The translations under genes were made by a program, and so were the position numbers. Below, in pieces: positions 24,979 to 33,850 of a stretch of 64,000 nucleotides of DNA. The notes beneath the pieces were generated by a model. The model was not told the origin of the DNA and made no database searches. It saw nothing but the letters and a program-made list of their open reading frames with translations. Positions within the stretch are counted from its first letter, which is position 1. Each line of letters begins with the position of its first letter. This DNA comes from an uncultured Chryseobacterium sp. (GTDB lineage: Bacteria > Bacteroidota > Bacteroidia > Flavobacteriales > Weeksellaceae): the NCBI GenBank assembly GCA_913776245.1, contig CAJYLO010000017.1, forward strand, positions 85,184 to 149,183, read 5' to 3'.

Positions 24979-25851
24979 ATGAACAGAAAAGATTTCATCA
25001 GCCTGTCAGGACTGGGTTTTTTGGGGTTATATGCCTGCGGAACTTCTAATCTGACAAGTAAAGAAAAGCCTCTGGCGATACAGCTTTACACGATCCGCAA
25101 TGCGGTTTCAGCAAACCTTGAAAAATCATTAGAACGCCTTGCATATTTAGGATTTACCCAGCTCGAAATCTATGGCTATGATGGAAAATTCTTCGGAAAA
25201 AACAGAGCGGAATTTCAATCGATTCTGAAAAATGTCGGAATGGAAGTCATCAGTTCTCACCATACCACCGGAATCGTGCATAATAGTAAAGGAACACTTC
25301 TGAATAATTGGGAACAATCTGTTGAGGATCTCAATTTTATCGGTTCAAAATATATGGTTTGTTCTTATCTTTTTCCTGAAGAAAGAACAGCGGAACATTA
25401 CAGACAGCTTCCTGATTTGCTCAATCAGTCCGGTGAAATAACCTCCAAAGCCGGGCTCGGATTTGCTTACCATAATCATGATTTTGAATTTGAAACATTC
25501 GATGATAAAACCGTTTATGATTTCATTTTAGATAAAACAGATTCTGATTTGGTTAAAATGGAGCTTGACCTTTACTGGATTACAAAGGCTGGATTGAATC
25601 CAGTAGAGTATTTTGAAAACTATCCAAAAAGATTTCCGCTGTGGCACGTGAAAGATATGAAAGCAGGCACTAAAGATTTTGCGGAAATCGGAAACGGAAC
25701 CATTGATTTCGAAACTATTTTTAAAGCCAAAGAAAAAGCCGGACTGAAATATTGGTTTCTGGAACAGGATTCCAGTGATAAAGATATTTTCGAAAGCATT
25801 AAAATCAGTAAAAACTATATTGATTATCATTCTTATTTCCAAACAAAATAG
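24979..25851 (+). CDS. Sugar phosphate isomerase/epimerase-family TIM-barrel protein
   Basis: 290 residues. The N-terminus MNRKDFISLSGLGFLGLYACGTS is an export signal ending in a Cys that may be lipidated. The AP endonuclease 2-like barrel then follows: AIQLYTIRNAV, FTQLEIYGYDG, the metal-binding FAYHNHDFEFE, MELDLYWITKAG, WHVKDMK, and EIGNGTIDF. His and Glu/Asp residues of the metal site are present. Exported members of this family are common in Bacteroidota; the substrate is unknown. Confidence 0.88.
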   Translation: MNRKDFISLSGLGFLGLYACGTSNLTSKEKPLAIQLYTIRNAVSANLEKSLERLAYLGFTQLEIYGYDGKFFGKNRAEFQSILKNVGMEVISSHHTTGIVHNSKGTLLNNWEQSVEDLNFIGSKYMVCSYLFPEERTAEHYRQLPDLLNQSGEITSKAGLGFAYHNHDFEFETFDDKTVYDFILDKTDSDLVKMELDLYWITKAGLNPVEYFENYPKRFPLWHVKDMKAGTKDFAEIGNGTIDFETIFKAKEKAGLKYWFLEQDSSDKDIFESIKISKNYIDYHSYFQTK

Positions 25852-25997
25852 CTGAGCGATTGTGCCTTTGCGAACCTTAAAAATATAAAGTAGTTCTTTG
25901 TCGGCTTTGGGTTTAAAACATTTATTTTAACAAAATTTTATGATTTGTAAAATAAATGCCTTTTCTTTGCCGTTCTTTTCTTTATGAGTAAAAAACG

Positions 25998-26831
25998 ATG
26001 AGTGTTTACAGTAAGCTGGCAGAAAATCTCCAGTACATTTCACCGACTTATTACAAAAGCAGATTTTTCAAAAAGCTGAAAGGTCTTACTTCCCATAATC
26101 TACTGGAAAGAAAAGTGGAGCCCGAGTTTCTCTGGATTAAAGAAATTTTGAAGGAGGATTCTGTTTTTATGGATATTGGAGCCAACGTCGGCGCCTATCT
26201 TTACACATTGGAACATCATCTGAAACCGGAAAATATTTTTGCTTTTGAGCCCAATCAGCAATTGTTCAGCAGGCTGAAACGGTTATTTCCGAAAGTCAAT
26301 TTATTTGCTTTAGCTTTGTCCGATGTTTCAGCGGTTGCTGAATTTAAAATTCCCGTTATTAACGGCGAAAAAATCCACACCAGAGGAACCCTTCAGACTT
26401 CTATAAAAGAAAAAAATGAAGAAAAAACCATCCTTCAGAAAGTGGAAGTGAAACCTTTGGATGCATTAAATCTTAATCTTAAAAAACTCGATTTCATTAA
26501 AATTGATGTAGAAGGAAACGAGATGCAGACTTTGCGGGGTGGAAAGAAAACCATTGAACAGCACAGACCGATTCTGATGGTAGAAATGGAGCAGAGGCAT
26601 CATCAGGAAAACCTCTGGACCTTGATTTCCGAGATTGCAGAATGGGGATATTCCATAAATTACTTGGACAGACAAACTTTGAAACCAACAATTCTTACTG
26701 AAGAATTTCTGAATCAGCAAAATCCGGATAATGTGAAAAACTACAAAAATTACATTAATAATATTATTTTTTTGCCCAATCTTCTAGGTCAGAGTGATAA
26801 TCAATCATCATTTATCAACCATCAATTATAA
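25998..26831 (+). CDS. FkbM-family methyltransferase
   Basis: 277 residues. SAM-binding motif I VFMDIGANVGAYLYTLE (about 53-69), then FAFEPNQQLFSRL, and the FkbM signature LDFIKIDVEGNEMQTLRGG near 165-183. FkbM enzymes methylate hydroxyl groups on glycans or polyketides. It ends 3 bp before a Wzx-like flippase, so methylation of a surface glycan is a reasonable inference. No glycosyltransferase lies beside the pair. Confidence 0.9.
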   Translation: MSVYSKLAENLQYISPTYYKSRFFKKLKGLTSHNLLERKVEPEFLWIKEILKEDSVFMDIGANVGAYLYTLEHHLKPENIFAFEPNQQLFSRLKRLFPKVNLFALALSDVSAVAEFKIPVINGEKIHTRGTLQTSIKEKNEEKTILQKVEVKPLDALNLNLKKLDFIKIDVEGNEMQTLRGGKKTIEQHRPILMVEMEQRHHQENLWTLISEIAEWGYSINYLDRQTLKPTILTEEFLNQQNPDNVKNYKNYINNIIFLPNLLGQSDNQSSFINHQL

Positions 26832-26834
26832 AAA

Positions 26835-28313
26835 ATGAGTGTCGTAGCAAGGCAAGGTGTAAAGTATTCGATAATTGGCTATCTCGGTTTTCTGCTGGGA
26901 ACTTTTTCGGCTATTTTCATTTTTCCTTATGACATGGAATTTTACGGAAAACTCCGTTATATTTTGCCAACTGCCGAAATGATTGTTCCGGTTGTGGTTT
27001 TCGGGCTGAGTTTTTCCAATGTCAAATTCTTTAGCAAAGTGAGTGAGGACGGCAAACATCATAATATGCTGTCCCTGTCATTACTGGCTGTAGTTATCAA
27101 TTTTTTAATATTTGTCGGAGGCTATTTTTTAGTGAATCTGCTGTTTCCGCAACTGCAGAAAACCGAATTGTGGGAAATGAAACGCCTGATCCTGCCCATG
27201 GTTCTGGTTCTTGCCTTATCCTCGGTTTTTAATAAATTTCTGACGAATTACAAAAGAATTGTTGTTCCTAATATCTTTGAAAATTTTGTTCCGAAAATCG
27301 CTAATCTGGGTGCATTTTGCCTGTTTTTCTTTTTGGGATTTGCAGAGAAAACCGCTTATGGCTTTTTCTTTCTGATGTTCCTGATGTCGCTTCTGGGTTA
27401 TGGTTATTATACCAACAGGCTGGAAAAGATCAAACCGGATTTCGGAGTCGGTTATTTTAAAAAGGATAATTTCTACAGGGAGATCTTTACTTACAGTTTG
27501 TTTGGTTTTTTAGGAAACATCGGTAATTACATTGCGATCAGGATTGATAATTTTATGATTGGCGAATTTATCAGCTTTGAAGAAAATGGCATCTACAGCA
27601 ACATTTTCTCGATCATTTCCATCATTGTAGTTCCCCAGATGGGATTATTCAATATTTCTGCACCGATCATCAATAAAGTCCTGATCAGCGGAGATTACCA
27701 GGAACTGGACAGATTTCACAAAAAAACGTCACTCAGTTTGTTTTTTCTTGGTTTGGTTCTGTTTTGCTGCATTGTGGTTGGCTTTCCGTATCTGGCAGAT
27801 TTTATGAAAAACGGAGAAGACCTGCGCTCATCCGAACCGGTGCTTTGGATCCTTGGTTTTGCAATGTTGTTTGACCTTGCAACAGGATTCAACGGCCATA
27901 TTATTTCCCTGTCAAGATATTATAAATTCAATATTGTTGTAATGCTGATTCTGGCAATTCTTACCATAAGTCTCAATATGATTTTTCTAAAAAAAACCGA
28001 TCTGGGAATCTTAGGAATTGCCATTGCATATGCAGTTTCCTTGTCTTTGTTTAATATCATTAAAATTGTTTTTAATTACGTAAAGTTCAGGGTTTTTCCT
28101 TTGGGTATCGAAATGATCTATGCGATGATCTTAGGCTGTATTTCTATTAATGTTGCCATTTTTCTCCCGGATTTTAAGCTGAATATCATTAATCTTTTCT
28201 ATAAACCGGCGGTGGTTTTGATTATTCTTTTCATCGGAAATCATTTTCTGAAAATCTATCCTTTGGATAAATATCTGAATAAAGCCTTTATCAGGAGTTT
28301 ATTTAAATTTTAG
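26835..28313 (+). CDS. Wzx-like oligosaccharide flippase
   Basis: 492 residues with about 14 hydrophobic segments covering almost the whole length. The N-terminus (ARQGVKYSIIGYLGFLLGTF) and the mid-region RIDNFMIGEFISFEENGIYS are typical of MATE-like polysaccharide exporters (the O-antigen flippase family). It is co-transcribed with the FkbM methyltransferase gene. It probably moves a lipid-linked glycan across the inner membrane; the glycan is unknown. A hairpin that can end transcription on both sides follows. Confidence 0.88.
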   Translation: MSVVARQGVKYSIIGYLGFLLGTFSAIFIFPYDMEFYGKLRYILPTAEMIVPVVVFGLSFSNVKFFSKVSEDGKHHNMLSLSLLAVVINFLIFVGGYFLVNLLFPQLQKTELWEMKRLILPMVLVLALSSVFNKFLTNYKRIVVPNIFENFVPKIANLGAFCLFFFLGFAEKTAYGFFFLMFLMSLLGYGYYTNRLEKIKPDFGVGYFKKDNFYREIFTYSLFGFLGNIGNYIAIRIDNFMIGEFISFEENGIYSNIFSIISIIVVPQMGLFNISAPIINKVLISGDYQELDRFHKKTSLSLFFLGLVLFCCIVVGFPYLADFMKNGEDLRSSEPVLWILGFAMLFDLATGFNGHIISLSRYYKFNIVVMLILAILTISLNMIFLKKTDLGILGIAIAYAVSLSLFNIIKIVFNYVKFRVFPLGIEMIYAMILGCISINVAIFLPDFKLNIINLFYKPAVVLIILFIGNHFLKIYPLDKYLNKAFIRSLFKF

Positions 28314-28379
28314 CTATATTGTGTTAATTCAACTGCTTGAAGACTGTTTTTGCTGAACTTGTTTGTATTATGATATAAT

Positions 28380-28419
28380 AAATCTGACAGTTATTCTATT
28401 AATTGATAACTGCCAGATT
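28380..28419. terminator. Bidirectional terminator
   Basis: AATCTG-CAGTTAT pairs with ATAACTG-CAGATT with one bulge on each side. It sits between the convergent flippase and SDR genes. Confidence 0.65.
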
Positions 28420-28437
28420 ACTATTAATAAATTCACA

Positions 28438-29190
28438 TCATCTTATCACAGAAATTCCTGCATCTACCGTTAATTCCGTTCCGTGAATGTATGAAGCTTC
28501 TTGGGAGGCAAGAAATAGAACAGCATTGGCAATTTCGGCAGGCTCACCCAGTCTTTTGAATGGTATTGCCGGAAGAATGCTTTGTATAGCGCCATCAATT
28601 TGTTCCGTGTTCAGTCCTGTATTGTTATAGATGTTTGTTTTGATATGTCCCGGACTGATACCATTCACACGGATACCCTTTTCCGCAAGCTCTGCTGCAA
28701 AAGTTTTGATAAAAGACTGGACGGCAGATTTTGCAGATGAATACACGGAGAAATTGGCCATCCCGACTTCGGTAACGAAAGATGTGTTTAATATGATTGC
28801 ACTTCCGGCTTTCATCAGAGGCAAAATCTGCTGGACGGTGAAAAAAGTTCCCTTTACCAGCATATTATAGAGCTCATCGAAATGAGCCTCGTCTGCATCT
28901 ACTACCGATGCAAATTTTCCGTAGCCTGCATTGACAAAAAGAAAATCAATATTTTCTGTGTATTGTTTTACTTGTTTTTGCAAAGTAAAAACGTCTGTCA
29001 TATTGCCTGCGTTGGAGACGATTCCGAAGGCATTTTGACCTAATCGGTCTATTGCTTTATTCACTGTTTCTGCACTGCGTCCAGTGATGATTACTTTACC
29101 GTGTTCTTGGATAAATTGCTGGGCCGTGGCAAATCCCATCCCGTTAGTCCCGCCTGTTATCAGTGCGAATTTGTTTTTAAATCTTTGCAT
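28438..29190 (-). CDS. Short-chain dehydrogenase/reductase (SDR)
   Basis: 250 residues. Cofactor loop ALITGGTNGMGFATAQQF, the FVNAGYGK motif, catalytic Ser in ILNTSF, and catalytic YSSAKSAVQSF (Tyr-x3-Lys). The C-terminus has PFKRLGEPAEIANAVLFL and HGTELTVDAG, standard in classical SDRs. The substrate is not deducible. It lies 67 bp downstream of the AraC/MGMT gene on the same strand. Confidence 0.93.
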   Translation of the reverse strand: MQRFKNKFALITGGTNGMGFATAQQFIQEHGKVIITGRSAETVNKAIDRLGQNAFGIVSNAGNMTDVFTLQKQVKQYTENIDFLFVNAGYGKFASVVDADEAHFDELYNMLVKGTFFTVQQILPLMKAGSAIILNTSFVTEVGMANFSVYSSAKSAVQSFIKTFAAELAEKGIRVNGISPGHIKTNIYNNTGLNTEQIDGAIQSILPAIPFKRLGEPAEIANAVLFLASQEASYIHGTELTVDAGISVIR

Positions 29191-29257
29191 TGTTTTTTTG
29201 TTTTAAATTCTGCTGCAAAGATTGTAATGTATTCCGTGGCGGAAAACCCGAAACTTG

Positions 29258-30109
29258 CTACATTTCTGAGACGCTTTTTTTTGCGCTTTCCCAGCCAATG
29301 ATAGCGGTCTTTCTCGTATTACCCCACATATAGCCGCCTATGTTTCCCGAAGATTGAATCACACGGTGACACGGAATAAGAAAGGCAACAGGATTGCTCC
29401 CGATAGCTGTGCCAACGGCTCTGGAAGCATTTGGGTTGCCGATTTGCTCAGCAATTTTGTGATAGGTAGAAAGCCTGCCCATCGGGATTTTCAAGAGTGT
29501 TTCCCAAACCTTCAGCTGAAAATCCGTGCCTTTCAAATGCAGTTTTATTTCGGATAATTGGCTCCAATCATTCTGAAAAATGTATAATGCGTTTTGCTGT
29601 ATCGGATCCGAATTTTGGGTAACTGTAGCGTTCGGAAATTTCTGCCTTAAATGAGAGACTGCAATAGTTTCATCCTCTTCAAAAGCCATATAGCAAATCC
29701 CTTTTTTTGTGGAAGCAACCAGCAGATTTCCAAACGGACTTTCTGCAAAACTATAATTGATAGAAAGACTTCTGCCACCGTTTCTGTATTCGGCCGGTGT
29801 CATTCCTTCGATGTTTATAAATAAATCATGCAGCCGTCCTGTGCCGGAAAGCCCTGTTTCAAAAGCAGTATCCAAAAGCGTTGCCTGTTGGTCAGTCAGT
29901 AATTTTTTAGCGTATTCGATACTGATGTACTGAAGGAATTTTTTTGGTGTTGTCCCGGCCCAATCGCTAAACAACCGCTGAAAGTGATACGGACTTAGAT
30001 GTACATGCTCTGCAACTTCGTCCAGACTTGGCTGTGTTTTGAAATTGGTTTTAATGTAGTCTATTGCTTCAGCAATTCTTTGGTAATTGATTTGTTTTTG
30101 CTCGTCCAT
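29258..30109 (-). CDS. AraC-type HTH fused to methylated-DNA--protein-cysteine methyltransferase (Ada-like)
   Basis: 283 residues. Residues ~10-105 are an AraC helix-turn-helix pair (LDEVAEHVHLSPYHFQRLF, then LSGTGRLHDLF). Residues ~120-275 are an O6-alkylguanine-DNA alkyltransferase, with FQLKVWETLLKIPMGRLSTY, NPNASRAVGTAIGSNP and the active-site LIPCHRVI. The zinc-binding N-terminal Ada methylphosphotriester domain is absent, so it repairs O6-alkylguanine but may not sense phosphotriesters like Ada. Confidence 0.93.
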   Translation of the reverse strand: MDEQKQINYQRIAEAIDYIKTNFKTQPSLDEVAEHVHLSPYHFQRLFSDWAGTTPKKFLQYISIEYAKKLLTDQQATLLDTAFETGLSGTGRLHDLFINIEGMTPAEYRNGGRSLSINYSFAESPFGNLLVASTKKGICYMAFEEDETIAVSHLRQKFPNATVTQNSDPIQQNALYIFQNDWSQLSEIKLHLKGTDFQLKVWETLLKIPMGRLSTYHKIAEQIGNPNASRAVGTAIGSNPVAFLIPCHRVIQSSGNIGGYMWGNTRKTAIIGWESAKKSVSEM

Positions 30110-30470
30110 ATTCTGTTTTATATGTCAAATGTCAGAACAATATCGCATTAAAACAATCCGAAACTTGCTGAATGTTGTTTTTTTGACAATTATTAAAACT
30201 CATCAACTTTCCTCAGATTATGAAGTATGGACTTTTAATAAAAAAAATCATAGAATTACTGCTGTTGAATTTTGCAGAAATGCCCAGTAGAAGCAGTTTA
30301 TCCACGCGTTTGGCAATACCTTGTTAGCTGTTCGCCCTTGTTCTTCGTATGTTATTTGTCCGTTCATTTTGGTCTGTCGTGGTGCGTTGGCTTGGTGGCT
30401 CTTTTGCATTTTTTTTGTGGTTTTGTGTGTTGGCAAAAAATGCAAAATGTGCCACCAATAGCGTGGGATT
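30110..30470. other. Spacer at the left edge of the chaperone island
   Basis: 361 bp with no gene that I can support. The right part holds a large imperfect palindrome (30392-30458) and one GCGTTGGCTTG word (30384-30394). The middle part (about 30285-30335) has GCGTTTGGCAATACC followed by TTGTTAGC, a pattern I associate with ends of small mobile or cassette-like units in Bacteroidota. That association is from general knowledge and unproven here. Confidence 0.5.
30384..30458. repeat. Imperfect palindrome at the 3' end of the chaperone operon
   Basis: Arms begin TTGGTGGCTCTTTTGCATTT (30392 on) and end TGCAAAATGTGCCACCAA (to 30458), mismatched mainly at TC versus ACA. The word GCGTTGGCTTG overlaps its left end. 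It lies 13 bp past the stop of the TerB-like gene, so it may also work as a terminator. A relative lies at 35892-35970. Confidence 0.65.
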
Positions 30471-30935
30471 TCAACTGTCTGTTAAAGTGATATCATTTGT
30501 AAATTCCTCGTGCAATCCGTAATTATTAAAGTCCATTAAATAGTCAATTTGATGCGGAAACTTGATAATTAAAGTTTGTTCGTCTGTTTTTAATTTAGAT
30601 TTAGCCAAATGCAAAAACCTCAATTCGTTTTCTTCAATTTTATCATCGGCTTGAATTATTTTTAAAAGAACTTCAACTAAAAGCAACTCTTGATATTCGT
30701 TTAATTCCTTGCTTGTTATTTCTTGAAGAAATTGATTAACGGCATTTTTGCCGTTAATCTTTATTGCCTCAATATTTCTCTGTAATGGTTCTTCAAACTC
30801 ATAGCCCATAAAGTAAATTTCATTGGCTACAATATTTTTGATTTCTGTGATTTCCTCTTCGGCAATATTTCCATCGCAAGCCATAGCAATGACGGCTGAT
30901 TTGAAAAGGAAATCTTTAAATTCTGAATTTTTCAT
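30471..30935 (-). CDS. TerB-like protein, last gene of the Hsp70 operon
   Basis: 154 residues from the ATG at 30935. An in-frame start further upstream would overlap the Hsp70 gene by 128 bp and is not favoured. The helical domain shows two acidic repeats typical of TerB folds: AVIAMACDGNIAEEEITEI near the start and KIIQADDKIEENELRFL near 105-121. TerB domains bind metal and are found in tellurite-resistance and stress or defence gene sets (family knowledge). It starts 10 bp after the Hsp70 gene and must be co-transcribed with it. No other ter gene is present. Confidence 0.75.
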   Translation of the reverse strand: MKNSEFKDFLFKSAVIAMACDGNIAEEEITEIKNIVANEIYFMGYEFEEPLQRNIEAIKINGKNAVNQFLQEITSKELNEYQELLLVEVLLKIIQADDKIEENELRFLHLAKSKLKTDEQTLIIKFPHQIDYLMDFNNYGLHEEFTNDITLTDS

Positions 30936-30945
30936 ACCGCTAATT

Positions 30946-33438
30946 TTAAAGTCCAAAACCGATTCTTGTTGTTGCTTCTTTTTCCGCACCTCTTGGTAGT
31001 AAATTAAGAAGCCCACTATTGATTTCTGCAAGGCGCTCCCAATTTCTACTTTCAATAGCAAATGCTCCTGCATCTAGCAAACTCTTTGCTTGGGCTTGGT
31101 CATTCATTCTGGTTTGATTGTCTCTGCACCATTTAAAAATACCAACCAAAAAATCTGGTGTTCTCCAACGAATACGGGAAATAATGCTATGTAACTCGTC
31201 TGATTTTTCCTGAATTTTCAGCGGACTATTTGTTGCAAAAAATGCACTTTCTTGTGCAACTATGTCATTAAAAGTTTTTCGTTCGTGATCGTTGCCATTT
31301 TCGTCCAACATATTTTCGCACTCATCTTTTGTTTCAAAGTAGTGTGCTTTTACTTGTTGTATTCTCTTGTTCTTTGTTGCACTATCAATTTCCTGTGCAA
31401 TTTTTCTTTTCTTATCTTCTAATTGATAGCGTTTGTCCGTAACGTCATCGCTTGTTAAGCCTTCCGTTTCGTCACTTACGCTTTCCATTTCCTTTTTCAA
31501 TTTGCTCAAAGCACTTGCCATTTCAAAATCCTCTTTTTCGGTTGCTTCTTCAATTTCTAAGTCTAATTTTTCGGAAAGTTCTTCAACTTGTTCTTTCAAA
31601 AATTCAACTGGTGTATGTCTTTCTTTTGGATTGAAAGTTTGTTTGAACTCTTGGTCAGCCATATTCAGATAAACCGAAATAGTAATGTCTCTTGATTCTG
31701 AGATTGAAATTGTAATCTCAATATCTGAACCTTTGGCAATGTCTCTTTTTATCTGTGTGCCACGAATTTCCATAAAGCCAATACCTTTATTAGCTTCGGG
31801 TAAAGCCAAATGAGAACCTTCTAATACATTGATGTAGATAAAATCATCGTCATTACCTTTGATAAGCCCCTTGTTTAATGGAAAGCTAATAGCTTGAGAA
31901 CGCAAAGGAAGAATTGAATTTTTGAAGAAAATTGGCTTTAGCCTTGTCTTGCCTGGGTTGTCGTAATCATCTACTTCCAAACAAATATCTTCTGGAATTG
32001 GCTGTCCGCTAATACCAAAACCACTATTGATGCCAATTGGCTCAATGTCGGTTTCAACGATGTTGTTTTGACTATCGTAAACTACAAAAGAAAAGAAATT
32101 GAAAGCACCATCAACCAATGGCAAATCTTCGCTTATTCTCTCTGTCAGTTTTTTCAATCCACTGTCAAAACCTCCGTCTTGCCTTGTTATTCTGTATGAT
32201 AACCCATCAATTTTACCTGTAACTCTTGCTGAAAAGAGTTCGTCAATTTCTTTTGATGCTTTATTGTAAGAAGTCTTAATTGAAATAGATGTTTGCTTTT
32301 TCTCCGCAGATTTCTCTAATTCTTTTGGTTTGGTGGCTGCATAATAAGCCCCACCAACAGCAACAGCAGTGGTTGGGTCAATTTCACAGTTTACTGGTAT
32401 TTGTAAAACTTCTTCCACATGACTACGGACATAAGGAATGTAGGTAGAACCTCCAACCATTAAATTGAATTGCAAATCAGATGGCTTCAATGAATTTCTT
32501 GTCAGAATTTGTTTAATCATTTCAATTGTTCCATCTATGTTTGATTTGATTAAATTGTTAAACTCCGAACGAGTAATAGTAATTTCCATATCAATTTCAT
32601 TGCCGTCCTCATCTTCAAAACCGTCAACAACAATTTCAGCAGAAGTCTTAGATGATAAAGTGATTTTAGCTTCTTCTGCTCTGCGTAGCAAAACGTAATA
32701 TTTTGCATTGAATTTTCCCGAAGCACTTTTCATTTCATTTTCCAAATTGGCAAAGTTGTATTCTTCACAAATTTTTGGAATCACAAACTTTTCTACAATC
32801 ATTTGGTCAAAGTCTGCACCGCCTAAAAAGTTATCGCCTTCGTGGTCTAAAACTTTCATTTCGCCGTCCTTAATTTGAATAAGTGCAACGTCAAAAGTTC
32901 CACCACCCAAATCGTAAACCAACCATTGCCCATCTTTCATTTCCCGTTTTTTTTTCATATTAGCATAAGCCAAACTTGCGGCAATAGGTTCTTGCAACAA
33001 AACCACTTGTTTGAAACCTGCTTGTATTCCTGCTTCTTTTGTAGCATTAGATTGAATCGTGTCAAAAGATGCTGGAATGGTTACAACTACAGCATCTAAA
33101 GTATCTCCTGTATTGACAAACGTTTTCAGTTCTTTTAAAACCTGTGCTGACAGTTCAATCGGTGTTTTGGATTCATTGATTGATTTTATCTTGAAACTTT
33201 CTGCAGTTCCCATTTTGCGTTTGAAAACACCAACAACACTTTTGGGGTCTTTTTCCAAAAACTCTTTGGCTTTGTTACCAACAATGATTTTATCTTTTTT
33301 GTATGAAACCACAGACGGCAACGTGTTTCTGCCGTAATCCTGTGGATTAGAAAAGATAATAACTTCACCTTTTATGAATTTGGCAATAGCACTATTGGTT
33401 GTGCCTAAATCTATGCCGAAGTTTATTGTATTTTCCAT
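30946..33438 (-). CDS. Divergent Hsp70 (DnaK-like) with long C-terminal helical extension
   Basis: 830 residues versus ~640 for DnaK. The ATPase domain is intact: phosphate 1 FGIDLGTTNSAIAKF (7-21), VVVTIPASFDTIQ, linker helix QEPIAASLAYA, phosphate 2 VYDLGGGTFDVALI (174-187), and adenosine motif LMVGGSTYIPYVR (326-338). A beta-rich substrate-binding-like region follows (~500-610), then ~220 residues of charged helix (ELSEKLDLEIEEATEKEDF and on) ending in a Trp-containing segment. There is no EEVD-like tail. It is encoded 14 bp after a GrpE-like gene and 10 bp before a TerB-like gene, so it should be a dedicated chaperone and not the housekeeping DnaK. Confidence 0.92.
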   Translation of the reverse strand: MENTINFGIDLGTTNSAIAKFIKGEVIIFSNPQDYGRNTLPSVVSYKKDKIIVGNKAKEFLEKDPKSVVGVFKRKMGTAESFKIKSINESKTPIELSAQVLKELKTFVNTGDTLDAVVVTIPASFDTIQSNATKEAGIQAGFKQVVLLQEPIAASLAYANMKKKREMKDGQWLVYDLGGGTFDVALIQIKDGEMKVLDHEGDNFLGGADFDQMIVEKFVIPKICEEYNFANLENEMKSASGKFNAKYYVLLRRAEEAKITLSSKTSAEIVVDGFEDEDGNEIDMEITITRSEFNNLIKSNIDGTIEMIKQILTRNSLKPSDLQFNLMVGGSTYIPYVRSHVEEVLQIPVNCEIDPTTAVAVGGAYYAATKPKELEKSAEKKQTSISIKTSYNKASKEIDELFSARVTGKIDGLSYRITRQDGGFDSGLKKLTERISEDLPLVDGAFNFFSFVVYDSQNNIVETDIEPIGINSGFGISGQPIPEDICLEVDDYDNPGKTRLKPIFFKNSILPLRSQAISFPLNKGLIKGNDDDFIYINVLEGSHLALPEANKGIGFMEIRGTQIKRDIAKGSDIEITISISESRDITISVYLNMADQEFKQTFNPKERHTPVEFLKEQVEELSEKLDLEIEEATEKEDFEMASALSKLKKEMESVSDETEGLTSDDVTDKRYQLEDKKRKIAQEIDSATKNKRIQQVKAHYFETKDECENMLDENGNDHERKTFNDIVAQESAFFATNSPLKIQEKSDELHSIISRIRWRTPDFLVGIFKWCRDNQTRMNDQAQAKSLLDAGAFAIESRNWERLAEINSGLLNLLPRGAEKEATTRIGFGL

Positions 33439-33452
33439 TTGTAAAATTTCTT

Positions 33453-33839
33453 TTAAGAGTTTTTAGATTGAACGATAACAACCGCAGGTTGCACAATAAC
33501 TTTCATCACCTTGTCGCTTTCCTGATAGGAATAATATATGATTGGTTTGATTACTTCAATGATTTCAAGATTTTCAACGCCTGTGCCTGAAATAGTAGCC
33601 TCACAGTCAGTTCTTGTATCTGTGTAATCTTCGCCTAAAGGATTGTGATAGGTTAAACCAATTGTGGAAGAACCTTTAAAAAATTCTTCTTCCATTATAC
33701 CTTTCATCTTGTTGATGTTCCTCTGAATAGAATTTTCTTCTTTCAGATTGTTAGCCTTTTTCTCAATCTCAAATATCTGATTGATAAAATCGAGATAGGC
33801 TTGCGGAACCTTTACTGTAACTTTTTTTATATCTTGCAT
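33453..33839 (-). CDS. Short GrpE-like protein (predicted nucleotide exchange factor)
   Basis: 128 residues. Residues ~13-52 form a charged heptad helix (FEIEKKANNLKEENSIQR). The C-terminal half reads like the GrpE beta domain: TYHNPLGEDYTDTRTDCEA lines up with the GrpE GEPFDPxxHEA turn, IIEVIKPIIYY with VVEVLQKGY, and VMKVIVQPAVVIVQ with the closing RVLRPAxVxVS strand. This alignment is by eye; identity is low and the GrpE coiled coil is shortened. Its place directly between a J-like and an Hsp70 gene strongly supports the reading. Spacing is 11 bp to the J-like gene and 14 bp to Hsp70. Confidence 0.55.
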   Translation of the reverse strand: MQDIKKVTVKVPQAYLDFINQIFEIEKKANNLKEENSIQRNINKMKGIMEEEFFKGSSTIGLTYHNPLGEDYTDTRTDCEATISGTGVENLEIIEVIKPIIYYSYQESDKVMKVIVQPAVVIVQSKNS

Positions 33840-33850
33840 TTGTAAATTTG

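Noticed and set aside
30272-30490. 72-codon plus-strand frame at the island edge
   Set aside because: It spans the palindrome and has a biased, low-complexity hydrophobic translation without a promoter; treated as chance.
30936-31073. Longer start of the TerB-like protein overlapping the Hsp70 gene
   Set aside because: The extra residues read antiphase through Hsp70 coding sequence and do not resemble TerB; the ATG at 30935 follows the Hsp70 stop by 10 bp.
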